A DNA stretch of 64,000 nucleotides. Origin: Defluviitalea saccharophila (GTDB lineage Bacteria; Bacillota; Clostridia; Lachnospirales; Defluviitaleaceae). The notes under the pieces are model-generated. The model was not told the origin of the DNA. It saw only the letters and a list, made by a program, of their open reading frames with translations, and did not search any database. The stretch is from contig NZ_CP121687.1 in NCBI RefSeq assembly GCF_038396635.1, positions 124,001-188,000 of the forward strand, read 5' to 3'. Position numbers and translations under genes: made by a program. Every line of letters begins with the position of its first letter. The stretch's first letter is position 1. Below are positions 26,285 through 35,501 of this stretch, one piece after another.

Positions 26285-27931
26285 TTGGCTAAAAAATTAA
26301 GGTGGATTACCATTTTTGTTTTTATATTATTATTTGCTACGAGTTGTTCAAATACCGGAACAGAAGAAATGGAGAATCCACAACAGCAAGAAGAGCAGGT
26401 TGAAACAGCTCCCATAGAACCAACCAAAGGAGGGGAAATGATTTTATCTCTCAGAACACCCAAAACTCTAAATCCCCTATTAAATGAAGAATATACAGTG
26501 GATCAAATTTCTAAATTGATTTTTGATACCTTAATAGATTTTGATGAGACTCAAAAACCTATACCCAATTTGGCTTCTGAATGGACATTCTCAGATGACG
26601 GTACGGTTCTTACGATTAAACTTCGATCAGATGTAAAATGGCATGACGGAGAACCTTTTACAGCTAAAGATGTTATATTTTCTCTGGATACTATAAAGAA
26701 GGCACAGGAGTCCGCTCCATATAAAAAATGTATACAAAATATTAACTCATACAAATCCATCGATGAATATAGCTTAAAAATAGTTTACAATCAACCTTTT
26801 AGTGGAGCATTGTACGGACTTTATTTCCCTATTATCCCTGCCCATGTTTATGGAGGCAAAACTGAGAGTACTGTAGGAGAAATAAAGCCTGTTGGGACAG
26901 GAGCATATATGTTTTCAGAGTTTATTCCCACTAAAGAGTTGATTTTAACAGTAAATAATAATTGGTTTAAAGGTCAGCCCTATATAGAAAAAATAAAGGC
27001 TGTGATTACTCCAGATGAAGAAACAGATCTTTATTCTTTTGAGCAAGGGCAAATAGATGTAATCGGAACAGATGTGGTTGATTGGGAAAAATACTCTGAA
27101 CAAGAGAATACAAGAATTCATGAATACATTACCTCCTATTATGATTTCATCGGGCTTAATTTTAACAAACCACTATTTCAAGATAAGAATCTTAGAAAAG
27201 CTATAGCCTACGCTATTGATCGAGAGACCTTGCTAGAAAATCAATATCTTAACCATGGGGTGATCACGAATTCCCCCATCAATCCTGAATCATGGCTTTA
27301 TAATAAAGAAACTGAGCAATATAACTTTGATCTGGAAAAATCAAAGCAAATTCTTAAGGATGCAGGTTGGAATGATTCCGACAACGATGGAATTTTGGAC
27401 AAACCGAATAATGGAAATAAAATAGATATTTCTTTTACTTTATTAGTAAGTTCAGAAAACATTCAAAGAAAAGAAGTAGCTTATGAAATTCAAAGGATGC
27501 TAAATGAAGCAGGAATGAGCATACAGGTTGAAGAAGTATCTCAAGAGGAATTTTTAAATCGTTTACTGTCTAAAAACTTTGATGCATTTCTTGGTGGTTG
27601 GAAGCTTTCACCTATTCCAGACTTTACATTTGCGTTTCATTCAGCTCAAATAGAAGTAGGAACAAACTATGTTTCTTTTAGAAGTGAGCAGATGGATGCT
27701 TTGCTTCAGCAAGCATTTACAGCTGTTGGAGAAGAAAAGATGAAAAATGCTTATGGGAATCTGCAGAAATATATATCTGATGAATTGCCTTACATTAGCC
27801 TCTATTTTAGAACGGCAGCACTAATAACCAACGAAAGAATTCAAGGAGAAATCAAGCCTAAAAAAGAATGCATAATTGGAAACATACAAGACTGGTTCAT
27901 ACTTGAAAAAACACCTGCATCAAACAACTAA
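26285..27931 (+). CDS. Peptide/oligopeptide-binding lipoprotein (SBP family 5)
   Basis: 548 residues from TTG 26285; GTG 26273 and ATG 26279 sit in or against the ribosome site AGGTGAGG. The signal peptide ends in the lipobox LLFATSC. The mature part is a family 5 solute-binding protein: GGEMILSLRTPKTLNPLL, FDTLIDFD, VKWHDGEPFTAKDV, VGTGAYMF, LRKAIAYAIDRETL. These capture peptides for an Opp/Dpp ABC importer. No permease or ATPase gene is adjacent, so it is an orphan that either serves a distant transporter or signals. Confidence 0.93.
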   Translation: MAKKLRWITIFVFILLFATSCSNTGTEEMENPQQQEEQVETAPIEPTKGGEMILSLRTPKTLNPLLNEEYTVDQISKLIFDTLIDFDETQKPIPNLASEWTFSDDGTVLTIKLRSDVKWHDGEPFTAKDVIFSLDTIKKAQESAPYKKCIQNINSYKSIDEYSLKIVYNQPFSGALYGLYFPIIPAHVYGGKTESTVGEIKPVGTGAYMFSEFIPTKELILTVNNNWFKGQPYIEKIKAVITPDEETDLYSFEQGQIDVIGTDVVDWEKYSEQENTRIHEYITSYYDFIGLNFNKPLFQDKNLRKAIAYAIDRETLLENQYLNHGVITNSPINPESWLYNKETEQYNFDLEKSKQILKDAGWNDSDNDGILDKPNNGNKIDISFTLLVSSENIQRKEVAYEIQRMLNEAGMSIQVEEVSQEEFLNRLLSKNFDAFLGGWKLSPIPDFTFAFHSAQIEVGTNYVSFRSEQMDALLQQAFTAVGEEKMKNAYGNLQKYISDELPYISLYFRTAALITNERIQGEIKPKKECIIGNIQDWFILEKTPASNN

Positions 27932-27943
27932 TTGTTTATTTTG

Positions 27944-27987
27944 ACTCCTGTATGAAAAATTGTAAGAATATCATATAGGAGTTTTTA
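27944..27987 (+). terminator. Terminator after peptide-binding protein gene
   Basis: ACTCCTGTATGA / TCATATAGGAGT stem (one G-U pair) with 15-base loop, followed by TTTTTA. Confidence 0.75.
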
Positions 27988-28079
27988 TTCACCTATTAAA
28001 GTATTCTAAGTATTATGAACTTTCCTCGATGAAGTGAATATAATATTAAAGAATATTCATTTTTTGAGAGGGAAAAGCT

Positions 28080-28958
28080 ATGAAAATCGGTTTAGCCTTA
28101 TCAGGTGGCGGCGTAAGGGGGATGTCTCATATAGGGGCCATGAAGGCTCTCATTGAAAATGGGATTAGACCTGATTTGGTAGCGGGTGCCAGTGCTGGCG
28201 CTATTGTAGCAGGATTATATGGATACGGATATGAGCCGGAAGAGATAGAGACAATTATAAAAAATAACGTATTTAGAATTATTGATATAGATTATTTGCA
28301 AATGATCTGCACACTTTTAAACTTGCGCCAAATTAAAACGAGAGGTTTAAGTGGATTGATCAAAGGACAAAGATTGGAAAAGATTCTTAGATATTATACA
28401 GATAATATAAAAATTAAAAATACAAAGATTCCTGTTGCTATATCGGCAACAAGAGTGCAGAATGGAGACAGCTTTTATTTTGTTTCTGACAGATCATCCT
28501 TGACGGATGAGACAAAAATAAAGTATGTTGACGATATAAGTTTATGTGATGCGATTAGAGCAAGTATTTCTTTTCCTGCACTATTTCAGCCAAAAGATAT
28601 ACTATACCAGGGAGAAATCGTATCTTTAATGGATGGAGGCGTTGTAGACAATATCCCCATTAGAGTACTGCAAAAAATGGGGGCAGATGTAGTGATTGGA
28701 ATTAATTTAGGCTATAATGGACGTATGGATAGAGATATTGATAGTTTTATTGAAATTGGTGAGCAAGCCATAGCAATCATGTCTTATATGATTACTAAAA
28801 AGGAATACTCATGTCGAGAACGATCTATCTATATTTATAATCCTGAAATATGGGATATTTCATTACTTGAACTATCAGCTATTGACGAATGCATCGAAAA
28901 GGGATATGAAGCTATGAAGAAGCATATCATTCCCATTAAACAAAAGCTTAGGATATAA
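28080..28958 (+). CDS. Patatin-like phospholipase
   Basis: 292 residues. The oxyanion loop SGGGVRGMSHIGA (8-20), nucleophile elbow GASAG (Ser38) and catalytic Asp in MDGG (Asp185) complete the Ser-Asp dyad of a patatin acyl hydrolase, probably acting on membrane lipids from the cytoplasmic side since no signal peptide is seen. The C-terminal region is unremarkable. ATG 28080 follows GAGAGGGAAAAG. Confidence 0.93.
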   Translation: MKIGLALSGGGVRGMSHIGAMKALIENGIRPDLVAGASAGAIVAGLYGYGYEPEEIETIIKNNVFRIIDIDYLQMICTLLNLRQIKTRGLSGLIKGQRLEKILRYYTDNIKIKNTKIPVAISATRVQNGDSFYFVSDRSSLTDETKIKYVDDISLCDAIRASISFPALFQPKDILYQGEIVSLMDGGVVDNIPIRVLQKMGADVVIGINLGYNGRMDRDIDSFIEIGEQAIAIMSYMITKKEYSCRERSIYIYNPEIWDISLLELSAIDECIEKGYEAMKKHIIPIKQKLRI

Positions 28959-29043
28959 TTAGAAATTCGCCTTTATTTTATCACAATTATATAGTAAAAT
29001 GAAATTTGCTTGTATTAATTATGCTGCAGATGGGGGTAGAAGC

Positions 29044-30048
29044 ATGTCAGAAATACGAAAAGATATTGTCACTGGGGTATGGACGATTATCGCTGTAGAA
29101 AGAGGTAAAAGACCCCATGATTTTGAAAAGCAGTCTATAAGAAAAACGAGTGAGGGATGTCCTTTCTGTGCAGGAAACGAAAGTCAAACCCCTCCTGAGG
29201 TATTGGCATATAGAACAGGCCAGCAAGAGCCTAATAATTCTAAATGGAAAGTAAGAGTTGTTCCAAATAAATACTCTGCATTGAAAGAGCAAAATGCAGT
29301 TGAAACTATAAAAGGATTTTATGAAACGGTTACCGGGTATGGAGTTCATGAGGTCCTCATTGACACAACAGACCATGAAGCTACCCTTGGAAAGATGTCC
29401 TATGAGCAGCTGGAATTGGTGTTAAGAGCTTTAAAAGAAAGATATAAGGATATTTCTTCTGACGAAAAAATTAAATATGTGCAGATTTTTAAAAACCAAG
29501 GGGCAGAAGCAGGGGCATCCCTTCAACATCCCCATTGGCAGATTATTGGAGTTCCGATCATGCCGGAGAACCAAAAGCAGATTATAAAAGGAAGCAAAAA
29601 GTATTTTCAAGAACATTCAAGATGTGTATATTGTGAGATGCTTAGATATGAGCGAAACGCAAAAGTAAGGATTATACAGGAGAATAAACATTTTATTTTA
29701 TTTGCTCCTTATGCCTCCAGATTTTGCTATGAAACATGGATAATGCCAAAGCAGCATTTTTATGATTTTAGTCGTTTGAAAGAAGAACATCTGAAATATC
29801 TGGCGCAGATCTTAAAAGAAACGATACAAAGATATGAAAAGGTCTTTGACGAGCTATCCTATAACATTTGTTTTATGGGTCCGCCCCAGGAGGCTAGTGT
29901 TGAAAAGTATTTCCATTGGCATATACAGATTATCCCAAGATTAGGAAATCTGGCGGGATTTGAATTGAGTACAGGGTCGTACATTAACCCTACTCCGCCG
30001 GAAATGGTAGCCGAGACATTGCAGAAAGTGGTCAAAAAAGTAAGATAA
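29044..30048 (+). CDS. GalT-like hexose-1-phosphate nucleotidylyltransferase (HIT superfamily)
   Basis: 334 residues from ATG 29044 (GGGGGT upstream); ATG 28999 has no site. Zinc-type motif CPFCAGNESQTPPE, second pair CVYCEML, active-site HPHWQ in LQHPHWQIIG and FHWHIQIIPR place it in the GalT family (COG1085). Classical GalT exchanges UMP between UDP-glucose and galactose-1-phosphate. Here no galK or galE is near; it lies 22 bases before glgA, so it may act on a glucose nucleotide linked to glycogen. The plant relative ADP-glucose phosphorylase shows the fold can use ADP-glucose (inference). Confidence 0.85.
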   Translation: MSEIRKDIVTGVWTIIAVERGKRPHDFEKQSIRKTSEGCPFCAGNESQTPPEVLAYRTGQQEPNNSKWKVRVVPNKYSALKEQNAVETIKGFYETVTGYGVHEVLIDTTDHEATLGKMSYEQLELVLRALKERYKDISSDEKIKYVQIFKNQGAEAGASLQHPHWQIIGVPIMPENQKQIIKGSKKYFQEHSRCVYCEMLRYERNAKVRIIQENKHFILFAPYASRFCYETWIMPKQHFYDFSRLKEEHLKYLAQILKETIQRYEKVFDELSYNICFMGPPQEASVEKYFHWHIQIIPRLGNLAGFELSTGSYINPTPPEMVAETLQKVVKKVR

Positions 30049-30069
30049 GCATGTATTAGGAGTGGTAAT

Positions 30070-31530
30070 ATGCAAAATTCTAATTTGAAAATTCTATTTG
30101 TGGTTTCTGAAATGGCACCCTTTGCAAAAACAGGTGGAGTAGGTGAATTCGCCGGCACTTTGCCTTTTGAAATCGCTTCTTTGGGATGGGATGTACGAAT
30201 CGTAATGCCAAAGTATAAACATATTAGTGATCAATATACTCATTGTATGGAGTATGTATGCGATTATCCAGTCAATTTAGATTGGCGAAAGCAGACAGCG
30301 ATTATTAGAAAAATAGATTATGACAATGGCAGAGGAAGGATTCCATGCTATTTTATAGATAATGCATATTATTTCGACAGACAGCAGATGTACAGCAATC
30401 CGGATGATGCAGAGCGATTTGCATTTTTTTGCAAGGCAGTATTAGAAATGCTTCCTAAAATCAACTTTATGCCTGATATCATTCATTGCAATGATTGGGA
30501 AACCGGCCCCATATGTGTTTTATTGCATCATCAGTACAAATACATAGATTTTTATAAAAATATAAAGACTGTATTTACTATACATAATCTTCAATGTCAA
30601 GGAAATTTTCCTAAGGATACTTTGAGTTTATTAAGCTTAGGAGAAGAATTTTATCACCCTGACAGTCTGGAGTTTTATGGAAGTGTCAACTATATGAAAG
30701 CAGGAATTGTTTACAGTGATCTCATAACAACTGTTAGTCCTACCTATGCGAAAGAAATACAGATGCCTGAATATGGCAATGGATTAGATGGAGTTATTAG
30801 GAAAAGGCAGTCTGATTTATTTGGGATCATTAATGGTATAAATTATAATATTTATAATCCTGAAACCGATCCCTATATCTATCAGACATACAATTATCAT
30901 TCTTTAGAAAATAAGCAAGTGAACAAAAGTAAGTTTCAAAATGAAATTGGATTAGAACAAAATTCTAAGATCCCTTTAATAGCTATGATTTCTTATTTGT
31001 CAGATGAAAAAGGATTTGATTTAATCGAAGAAAGCATAGAAGAAATTATGCAAATGAATATTCAATTTATTATTCTGGGCACAGGGGATCCGTTTTATGA
31101 AGATTTGATTTACTCCATACAGCAGAAGTATCCGAACAAAATGAGGGCTATTATTGCTTTTAATATGGAATTGGCTCAAAAAATATTTGCAGCATCTGAT
31201 ATTTATCTTATCCCTTCAAAATTTGAAGCTTGCGGTTTAAATCAGATGATTGCCCTTAGATACGGTTCAGTGCCAATCGCCCGGGCAACTGGAGGATTGG
31301 CAGATACTATTATTCCCTTTGATATGCAAAGTTTTGATGGCAGTGGCTTTATATTTAAAGAGCATTGCAAACAATCCATGCTTTTTACTCTTAAAACAGC
31401 TATAGAATTGTATAATACATATCCTTCTGCTTGGAAACAAATAGTTTTAAAAGGAATGAAACAAGATGTTTCCTGGAACGCATCGGCGCTTCAATATACG
31501 AAGTTATATCAGAAACTGACAGAAAGATAA
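30070..31530 (+). CDS. glgA: Glycogen synthase (GT5)
   Basis: 486 residues. It transfers glucose from ADP-glucose to alpha-1,4-glucan ends. The N-terminal motif is FAKTGGVGEFAGTLP (KTGGLADV in most relatives), with VFTIHNLQCQGNF, GINYNIYNPETD and the C-terminal PSKFEACGLNQMIALRYG and GGLADT. It is slightly divergent from typical GlgA. glgC, glgD, glgB and glgP are not in the window. Paired with the GalT-like gene. Confidence 0.92.
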   Translation: MQNSNLKILFVVSEMAPFAKTGGVGEFAGTLPFEIASLGWDVRIVMPKYKHISDQYTHCMEYVCDYPVNLDWRKQTAIIRKIDYDNGRGRIPCYFIDNAYYFDRQQMYSNPDDAERFAFFCKAVLEMLPKINFMPDIIHCNDWETGPICVLLHHQYKYIDFYKNIKTVFTIHNLQCQGNFPKDTLSLLSLGEEFYHPDSLEFYGSVNYMKAGIVYSDLITTVSPTYAKEIQMPEYGNGLDGVIRKRQSDLFGIINGINYNIYNPETDPYIYQTYNYHSLENKQVNKSKFQNEIGLEQNSKIPLIAMISYLSDEKGFDLIEESIEEIMQMNIQFIILGTGDPFYEDLIYSIQQKYPNKMRAIIAFNMELAQKIFAASDIYLIPSKFEACGLNQMIALRYGSVPIARATGGLADTIIPFDMQSFDGSGFIFKEHCKQSMLFTLKTAIELYNTYPSAWKQIVLKGMKQDVSWNASALQYTKLYQKLTER

Positions 31531-31561
31531 AAAAATCTAGAAGATGATTTGTATTTTTTTG

Positions 31562-31593
31562 TCTAGATGAACAAAAATCATCTAGATTTTTTT
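31562..31593 (+). terminator. Terminator after glgA, with an upstream third repeat
   Basis: TCTAGATGA / TCATCTAGA stem, seven-base loop, then seven T. A third TCTAGA at 31536-31541, preceded by five A, can alternatively pair with the last one, giving a longer competing hairpin from 31530. Confidence 0.85.
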
Positions 31594-31691
31594 GTTACTT
31601 GTGATATCATAGTAGATATACTATTATTTATAATTATACAGATATTAGTTATACCACATCCAAATTTAGTATCAATAGAGGAGTGGAAGCA

Positions 31692-33743
31692 TTGAGTTTA
31701 GACTGTCACTTTAAAGAAGAGGAACTAGTTTTTGGACTAGATATCGGTACACGAACGATCATGGGCATATTAGGCTTTCAAAAGGGTAAAGACTTTATTG
31801 TCATTGCTGCAGAGCAGATAGAACATGAATCCAGGGCAATGATGGATGGCCAGATTCATGATATATTTAAAGTAGCACAAACAGTCCAGAAGGTGAAAAC
31901 AGCTTTAGAAAAACGGGTCGGAATTCAATTAAAGGATGTAGCCATTGCCGCTGCGGGTAGAGTATTAAAAACATACTTGGTCAGAATCGATCAAAGCCTG
32001 GATGAAGTAAAAGAAATTCAAAAAGACCTCATTAGAGAATTAGAACTTAAAGGAATAGATGAAGCACAGGCAAAACTGAAAGAAGAATTAGGAGATACAA
32101 ATATAGACTATTTTTGTGTAGGTTATTCTGTGGTAAACTATTACTTAAACGAATATATTATTACTAATTTAGAAGGACATAAAGGGAAAAAAATTGGTGC
32201 AGACGTACTGGCTACGTTTTTGCCTCGCAGTGTTGTAGAGAGTTTATATGCTGTAATGGATAAAGTAGGATTAAATGTCGTTAGTCTTACCTTAGAACCT
32301 ATAGCAGCAATTAATGTAGCAATTCCTGAAAATCTGAGACTTCTAAACTTGGCACTGGTGGATGTAGGAGCAGGAACTTCCGATATTGCTATTACAAAAG
32401 AGGGAGCAGTGATTGGGTATGGCATGATACCCATTGCTGGGGATGAAATAACAGAAAGAATTGTACATAAATATTTAGTTGATTTTCAAACTGCTGAAAA
32501 GATAAAATATCAAATAAATAAACAAGAAAAAATTTCATTTTTAGACATATTGGGTATACCCCATACGGTTACTTCTCAAGAATTATTAGAACACTTAGAA
32601 GATGCTGTAAATTACTTAGCAGATCAAATAACTGCTAAAATTTACGAGTTGAATGGAAATAAAGCTCCAAATGCTGTTTTTTGCGTTGGAGGCGGAAGTC
32701 AGGTTAAAGGTTTAACAGAAAAAATTTCTGAAAGACTTAAACTTCCGAAGGAAAGAGTTGCCCTTCGAGGAGGAGATACATTAATCAATGTTAAATATGA
32801 ATGTGAACCTTTAGTGGCTCCTGATGTCATTACTCCAATAGGAATTTGTGTTACTTCTATTCTTCAAAGAGGTTATGACTTTATTGAAGTAAAAGTTAAT
32901 GGAGACCCTGTAAAACTTTTAAACACAAAAAGATTAACCGTTGCTGATGCAGGGATACAAAAGGGCTTCAATCATACAAATTTATTAGGAAGAAAAGGCT
33001 CTTCCCTCATCTTTAAATTAAATCAACAAAGCAAAAAGATTTGGGGAGAACCAGCGATTCCTGCAGAGCTTTATGTCAATGGGAAAGAAGCTAGCCTTGA
33101 TACGCCTATTCATGCTGGAGACGATATTACTATCAAACCTGCAATCAACGGAAAACCTGCTAGGGCTTATATAAAAGACTTTCTTGATGAAAAGAAAGTT
33201 AAAAAAATTATTATTAATGATATTGAAATGGAACTTTCTGTTCTATGTATGTCAAATGGGACTATAGTTGATCAGGATACTCCTATACATAATAATGACG
33301 AAATTGAATTTTTTGAAATTCAGACCATTGAAGATTTAGCTCGATATGCAGATATTGAGATCAACGGTAAAGAGTTTTTTGTCAATGGTGAAAAAGTTGA
33401 TTTAAATTATTCAATACAAAATGGAGACAAAGTATATTTCAAACCAATAAAAGAGGATCAGGAAATTATAGTAAATGAAGAGAATAAAGATCAATTATCC
33501 GTGCATTTTCAGGATATTCCTGTTATAGTAACAGTTAATAGCAATAAAGTAACACTAAAAGGTAAAAAGTCAGATTATATCTTTGTAGATATTTTTAATT
33601 TTATTGATTTTGATTTAAAAAATCCTCAAGGAAATATTGTTCTAAAATTAAATGGAAAAAGAGCAGCATTTACTGATATAATAAAGCAAGGAGATCAGAT
33701 TGAAATCTACTGGGATAAATTTAATAAGGCGGATGATATATGA
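31692..33743 (+). CDS. FtsA/PilM-like actin-fold ATPase with long repeated C-terminal region
   Basis: 683 residues from TTG 31692; GTG 31683 lies inside the ribosome site GAGGAG. Residues 1-395 are FtsA-like: VFGLDIGTRTIMGIL (phosphate 1), an SHS2-like insert, LALVDVGAGTSDIAITKEG (phosphate 2) and VFCVGGGSQVKGLTE (adenosine motif). Residues 400-683 hold at least four similar beta-rich modules built on VNG/LNG ... TPI..GD.I, for example near 461 (YVNGKEASLDTPIHAGDDI), 556 (INGKEFFVNGEKVDL) and 653 (LKLNGKRAAFTDIIKQGDQI). No amphipathic FtsA-type C-terminal helix is seen. The stop overlaps the start of the cyclase gene (ATGA). Possibly a membrane or envelope scaffold; exact role unknown. Confidence 0.8.
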   Translation: MSLDCHFKEEELVFGLDIGTRTIMGILGFQKGKDFIVIAAEQIEHESRAMMDGQIHDIFKVAQTVQKVKTALEKRVGIQLKDVAIAAAGRVLKTYLVRIDQSLDEVKEIQKDLIRELELKGIDEAQAKLKEELGDTNIDYFCVGYSVVNYYLNEYIITNLEGHKGKKIGADVLATFLPRSVVESLYAVMDKVGLNVVSLTLEPIAAINVAIPENLRLLNLALVDVGAGTSDIAITKEGAVIGYGMIPIAGDEITERIVHKYLVDFQTAEKIKYQINKQEKISFLDILGIPHTVTSQELLEHLEDAVNYLADQITAKIYELNGNKAPNAVFCVGGGSQVKGLTEKISERLKLPKERVALRGGDTLINVKYECEPLVAPDVITPIGICVTSILQRGYDFIEVKVNGDPVKLLNTKRLTVADAGIQKGFNHTNLLGRKGSSLIFKLNQQSKKIWGEPAIPAELYVNGKEASLDTPIHAGDDITIKPAINGKPARAYIKDFLDEKKVKKIIINDIEMELSVLCMSNGTIVDQDTPIHNNDEIEFFEIQTIEDLARYADIEINGKEFFVNGEKVDLNYSIQNGDKVYFKPIKEDQEIIVNEENKDQLSVHFQDIPVIVTVNSNKVTLKGKKSDYIFVDIFNFIDFDLKNPQGNIVLKLNGKRAAFTDIIKQGDQIEIYWDKFNKADDI

Positions 33744-35401
33744 GCAGATTGGAATTTTTAGAAAAAAGATATACCTATATCCATATTGGATTTTTGATAT
33801 TGATGCTGATTCATTTAGAATTTAATCAATGGATTGGAAAATCAAGCGATATATCTTTGAATAAATTTCTCCTTGCAGCAGCATTAGCCGTTATGGGCAT
33901 TAAATTTCTTGTTATAAAAAAAGGATTGCTTCAAAAGTATCACCTATATATTTGTTTTAAAATCATGGAATTATTATACGTGGGTGGCCTCATCTATCAG
34001 GATCAAGTTGTTCTAGTATTTGAACCCTTAGTTTATTTATTGATTTTAATTGAAATTTTTTCTGTAAGTGCGAACTTAAATTCTTTATTTTATTACTTTA
34101 TTCCATTGATTGTATCCAGTGTAATGATGCTGGGAAAAGATTTTTTCCTGCTTAGTAATCTCGTTAATACAATATTTCTTATTTTATCCAACGCTTTATT
34201 TATTTATATTGTGAATTCTACGATCCATGAAATAGAAAAGAATTCAGATAAGCATAAAGAACTCCTTATACAAGCACAGAAGAAAAACGAAGAATTACTA
34301 AAAATTAAGGAACATATGGAATTAGTTAATAAAGAATTGGAACAACAAAAAGAAGAAATGAGAAAAACCAGTGAAAGTTTTAGAAATAATGTGGCAGAAC
34401 TGTTTATTCTCAAGGAAACCAGTTCTTACATTGGGTCAATTCTTGAAATTCAACAGCTACTGGAACTGGTTTGTGATATGATTATGGGTATTTTGGGCGT
34501 GGATACTTGTTCAATTATTGTTTATGATGAAAAATATGAAACCCTTGATTTTCATATCAAAAGTATTTACAGTCATGAAGTTATAGAAAATTTTAAAGTG
34601 AACTTATCTAACAGTTCTTTGCAAAAAAGAATCAAAGATAAAGAAATTTTAATCAATAACAATTGCAGAGATAAAAAGTATTCTTTTTTAGAGGGCAGAG
34701 ATGTTGGCTCCTTTGTTGCAGTTCCCTTGTACAAAGGAAATAAGTCCTATGGACTGATTTTAGCAGAACATACTTTAGAAAATTATTTTTCCACAAGTAA
34801 TACGGATCTATTTAAAGCAGTATCTATGCAGGTAGCTGTAGCCATTGAAAATGCAAAGTTGTATGAGCAAATGGAAGAGATGGCTGAAAGAGATGGTCTT
34901 ACAAATGTGTACAATAGAATGTATTTACAAAAAATCATGCCCAAATTGATAGAGAGTGCAAAAATACATAATCAATCTATTTCTATCGGTATATTCGATA
35001 TTGATCATTTTAAAGTTTTTAATGATACTTACGGACATCTTTTTGGGGATGAAGTGCTTAAGGCAATTGCTCATTTAGCGCAGAAAAAGGTGGATGCATA
35101 CCATGGAATTGTCGCTAGATATGGTGGAGAAGAATTTGTTATGATTTTTCCAAATGTCACTTTGAGCGAAGCCGCAGTTATTATAGAGGATCTGCGAAAA
35201 GAAATTGAACATTTTACTTTAACCAAAGAAGATGTAAGTGCCAAAATTACAGCGAGTTTTGGAGTGAGCGGTTTTCCGGAAGTAGTAGATAATGTAGAAA
35301 GTCTTCTTAGAACTGCCGACGATGCTATGTATATGTCTAAACGTCAGGGAAGAAATCGTGTAACGGTAGCATCTGTTAATGGAAATAATGCTATGGATTA
35401 A
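33740..35401 (+). CDS. Membrane-bound GAF-GGDEF diguanylate cyclase
   Basis: 553 residues. About five membrane helices (residues 14-160) are followed by a coiled coil (165-225), a GAF sensor domain (about 235-370) and a GGDEF domain (385-545) with an intact GGEEF (462-466) and the metal-binding DIDHFK. It should make c-di-GMP. The RxxD inhibition site upstream of RYGGEEF is missing (AYHG), so product inhibition is not expected. It overlaps the FtsA-like gene by 4 bases, implying coupled expression. The GAF ligand is unknown. Confidence 0.92.
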   Translation: MSRLEFLEKRYTYIHIGFLILMLIHLEFNQWIGKSSDISLNKFLLAAALAVMGIKFLVIKKGLLQKYHLYICFKIMELLYVGGLIYQDQVVLVFEPLVYLLILIEIFSVSANLNSLFYYFIPLIVSSVMMLGKDFFLLSNLVNTIFLILSNALFIYIVNSTIHEIEKNSDKHKELLIQAQKKNEELLKIKEHMELVNKELEQQKEEMRKTSESFRNNVAELFILKETSSYIGSILEIQQLLELVCDMIMGILGVDTCSIIVYDEKYETLDFHIKSIYSHEVIENFKVNLSNSSLQKRIKDKEILINNNCRDKKYSFLEGRDVGSFVAVPLYKGNKSYGLILAEHTLENYFSTSNTDLFKAVSMQVAVAIENAKLYEQMEEMAERDGLTNVYNRMYLQKIMPKLIESAKIHNQSISIGIFDIDHFKVFNDTYGHLFGDEVLKAIAHLAQKKVDAYHGIVARYGGEEFVMIFPNVTLSEAAVIIEDLRKEIEHFTLTKEDVSAKITASFGVSGFPEVVDNVESLLRTADDAMYMSKRQGRNRVTVASVNGNNAMD

Positions 35402-35501
35402 AAGAAAAATTAGTTAATCTATTAACACCAATATAATAAATTTTAGGAAAGAGGCTAAAATATGATATAGTCTCTTTTTGTATTAAAAGGAGGTGGTAAT
35501 A

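Noticed and set aside
31530-31593. TCTAGA triple repeat after glgA as a regulatory RNA switch
   Set aside because: The competing pairings are interesting, but the simplest reading is a terminator with a duplicated arm; no conserved aptamer-like core precedes it.
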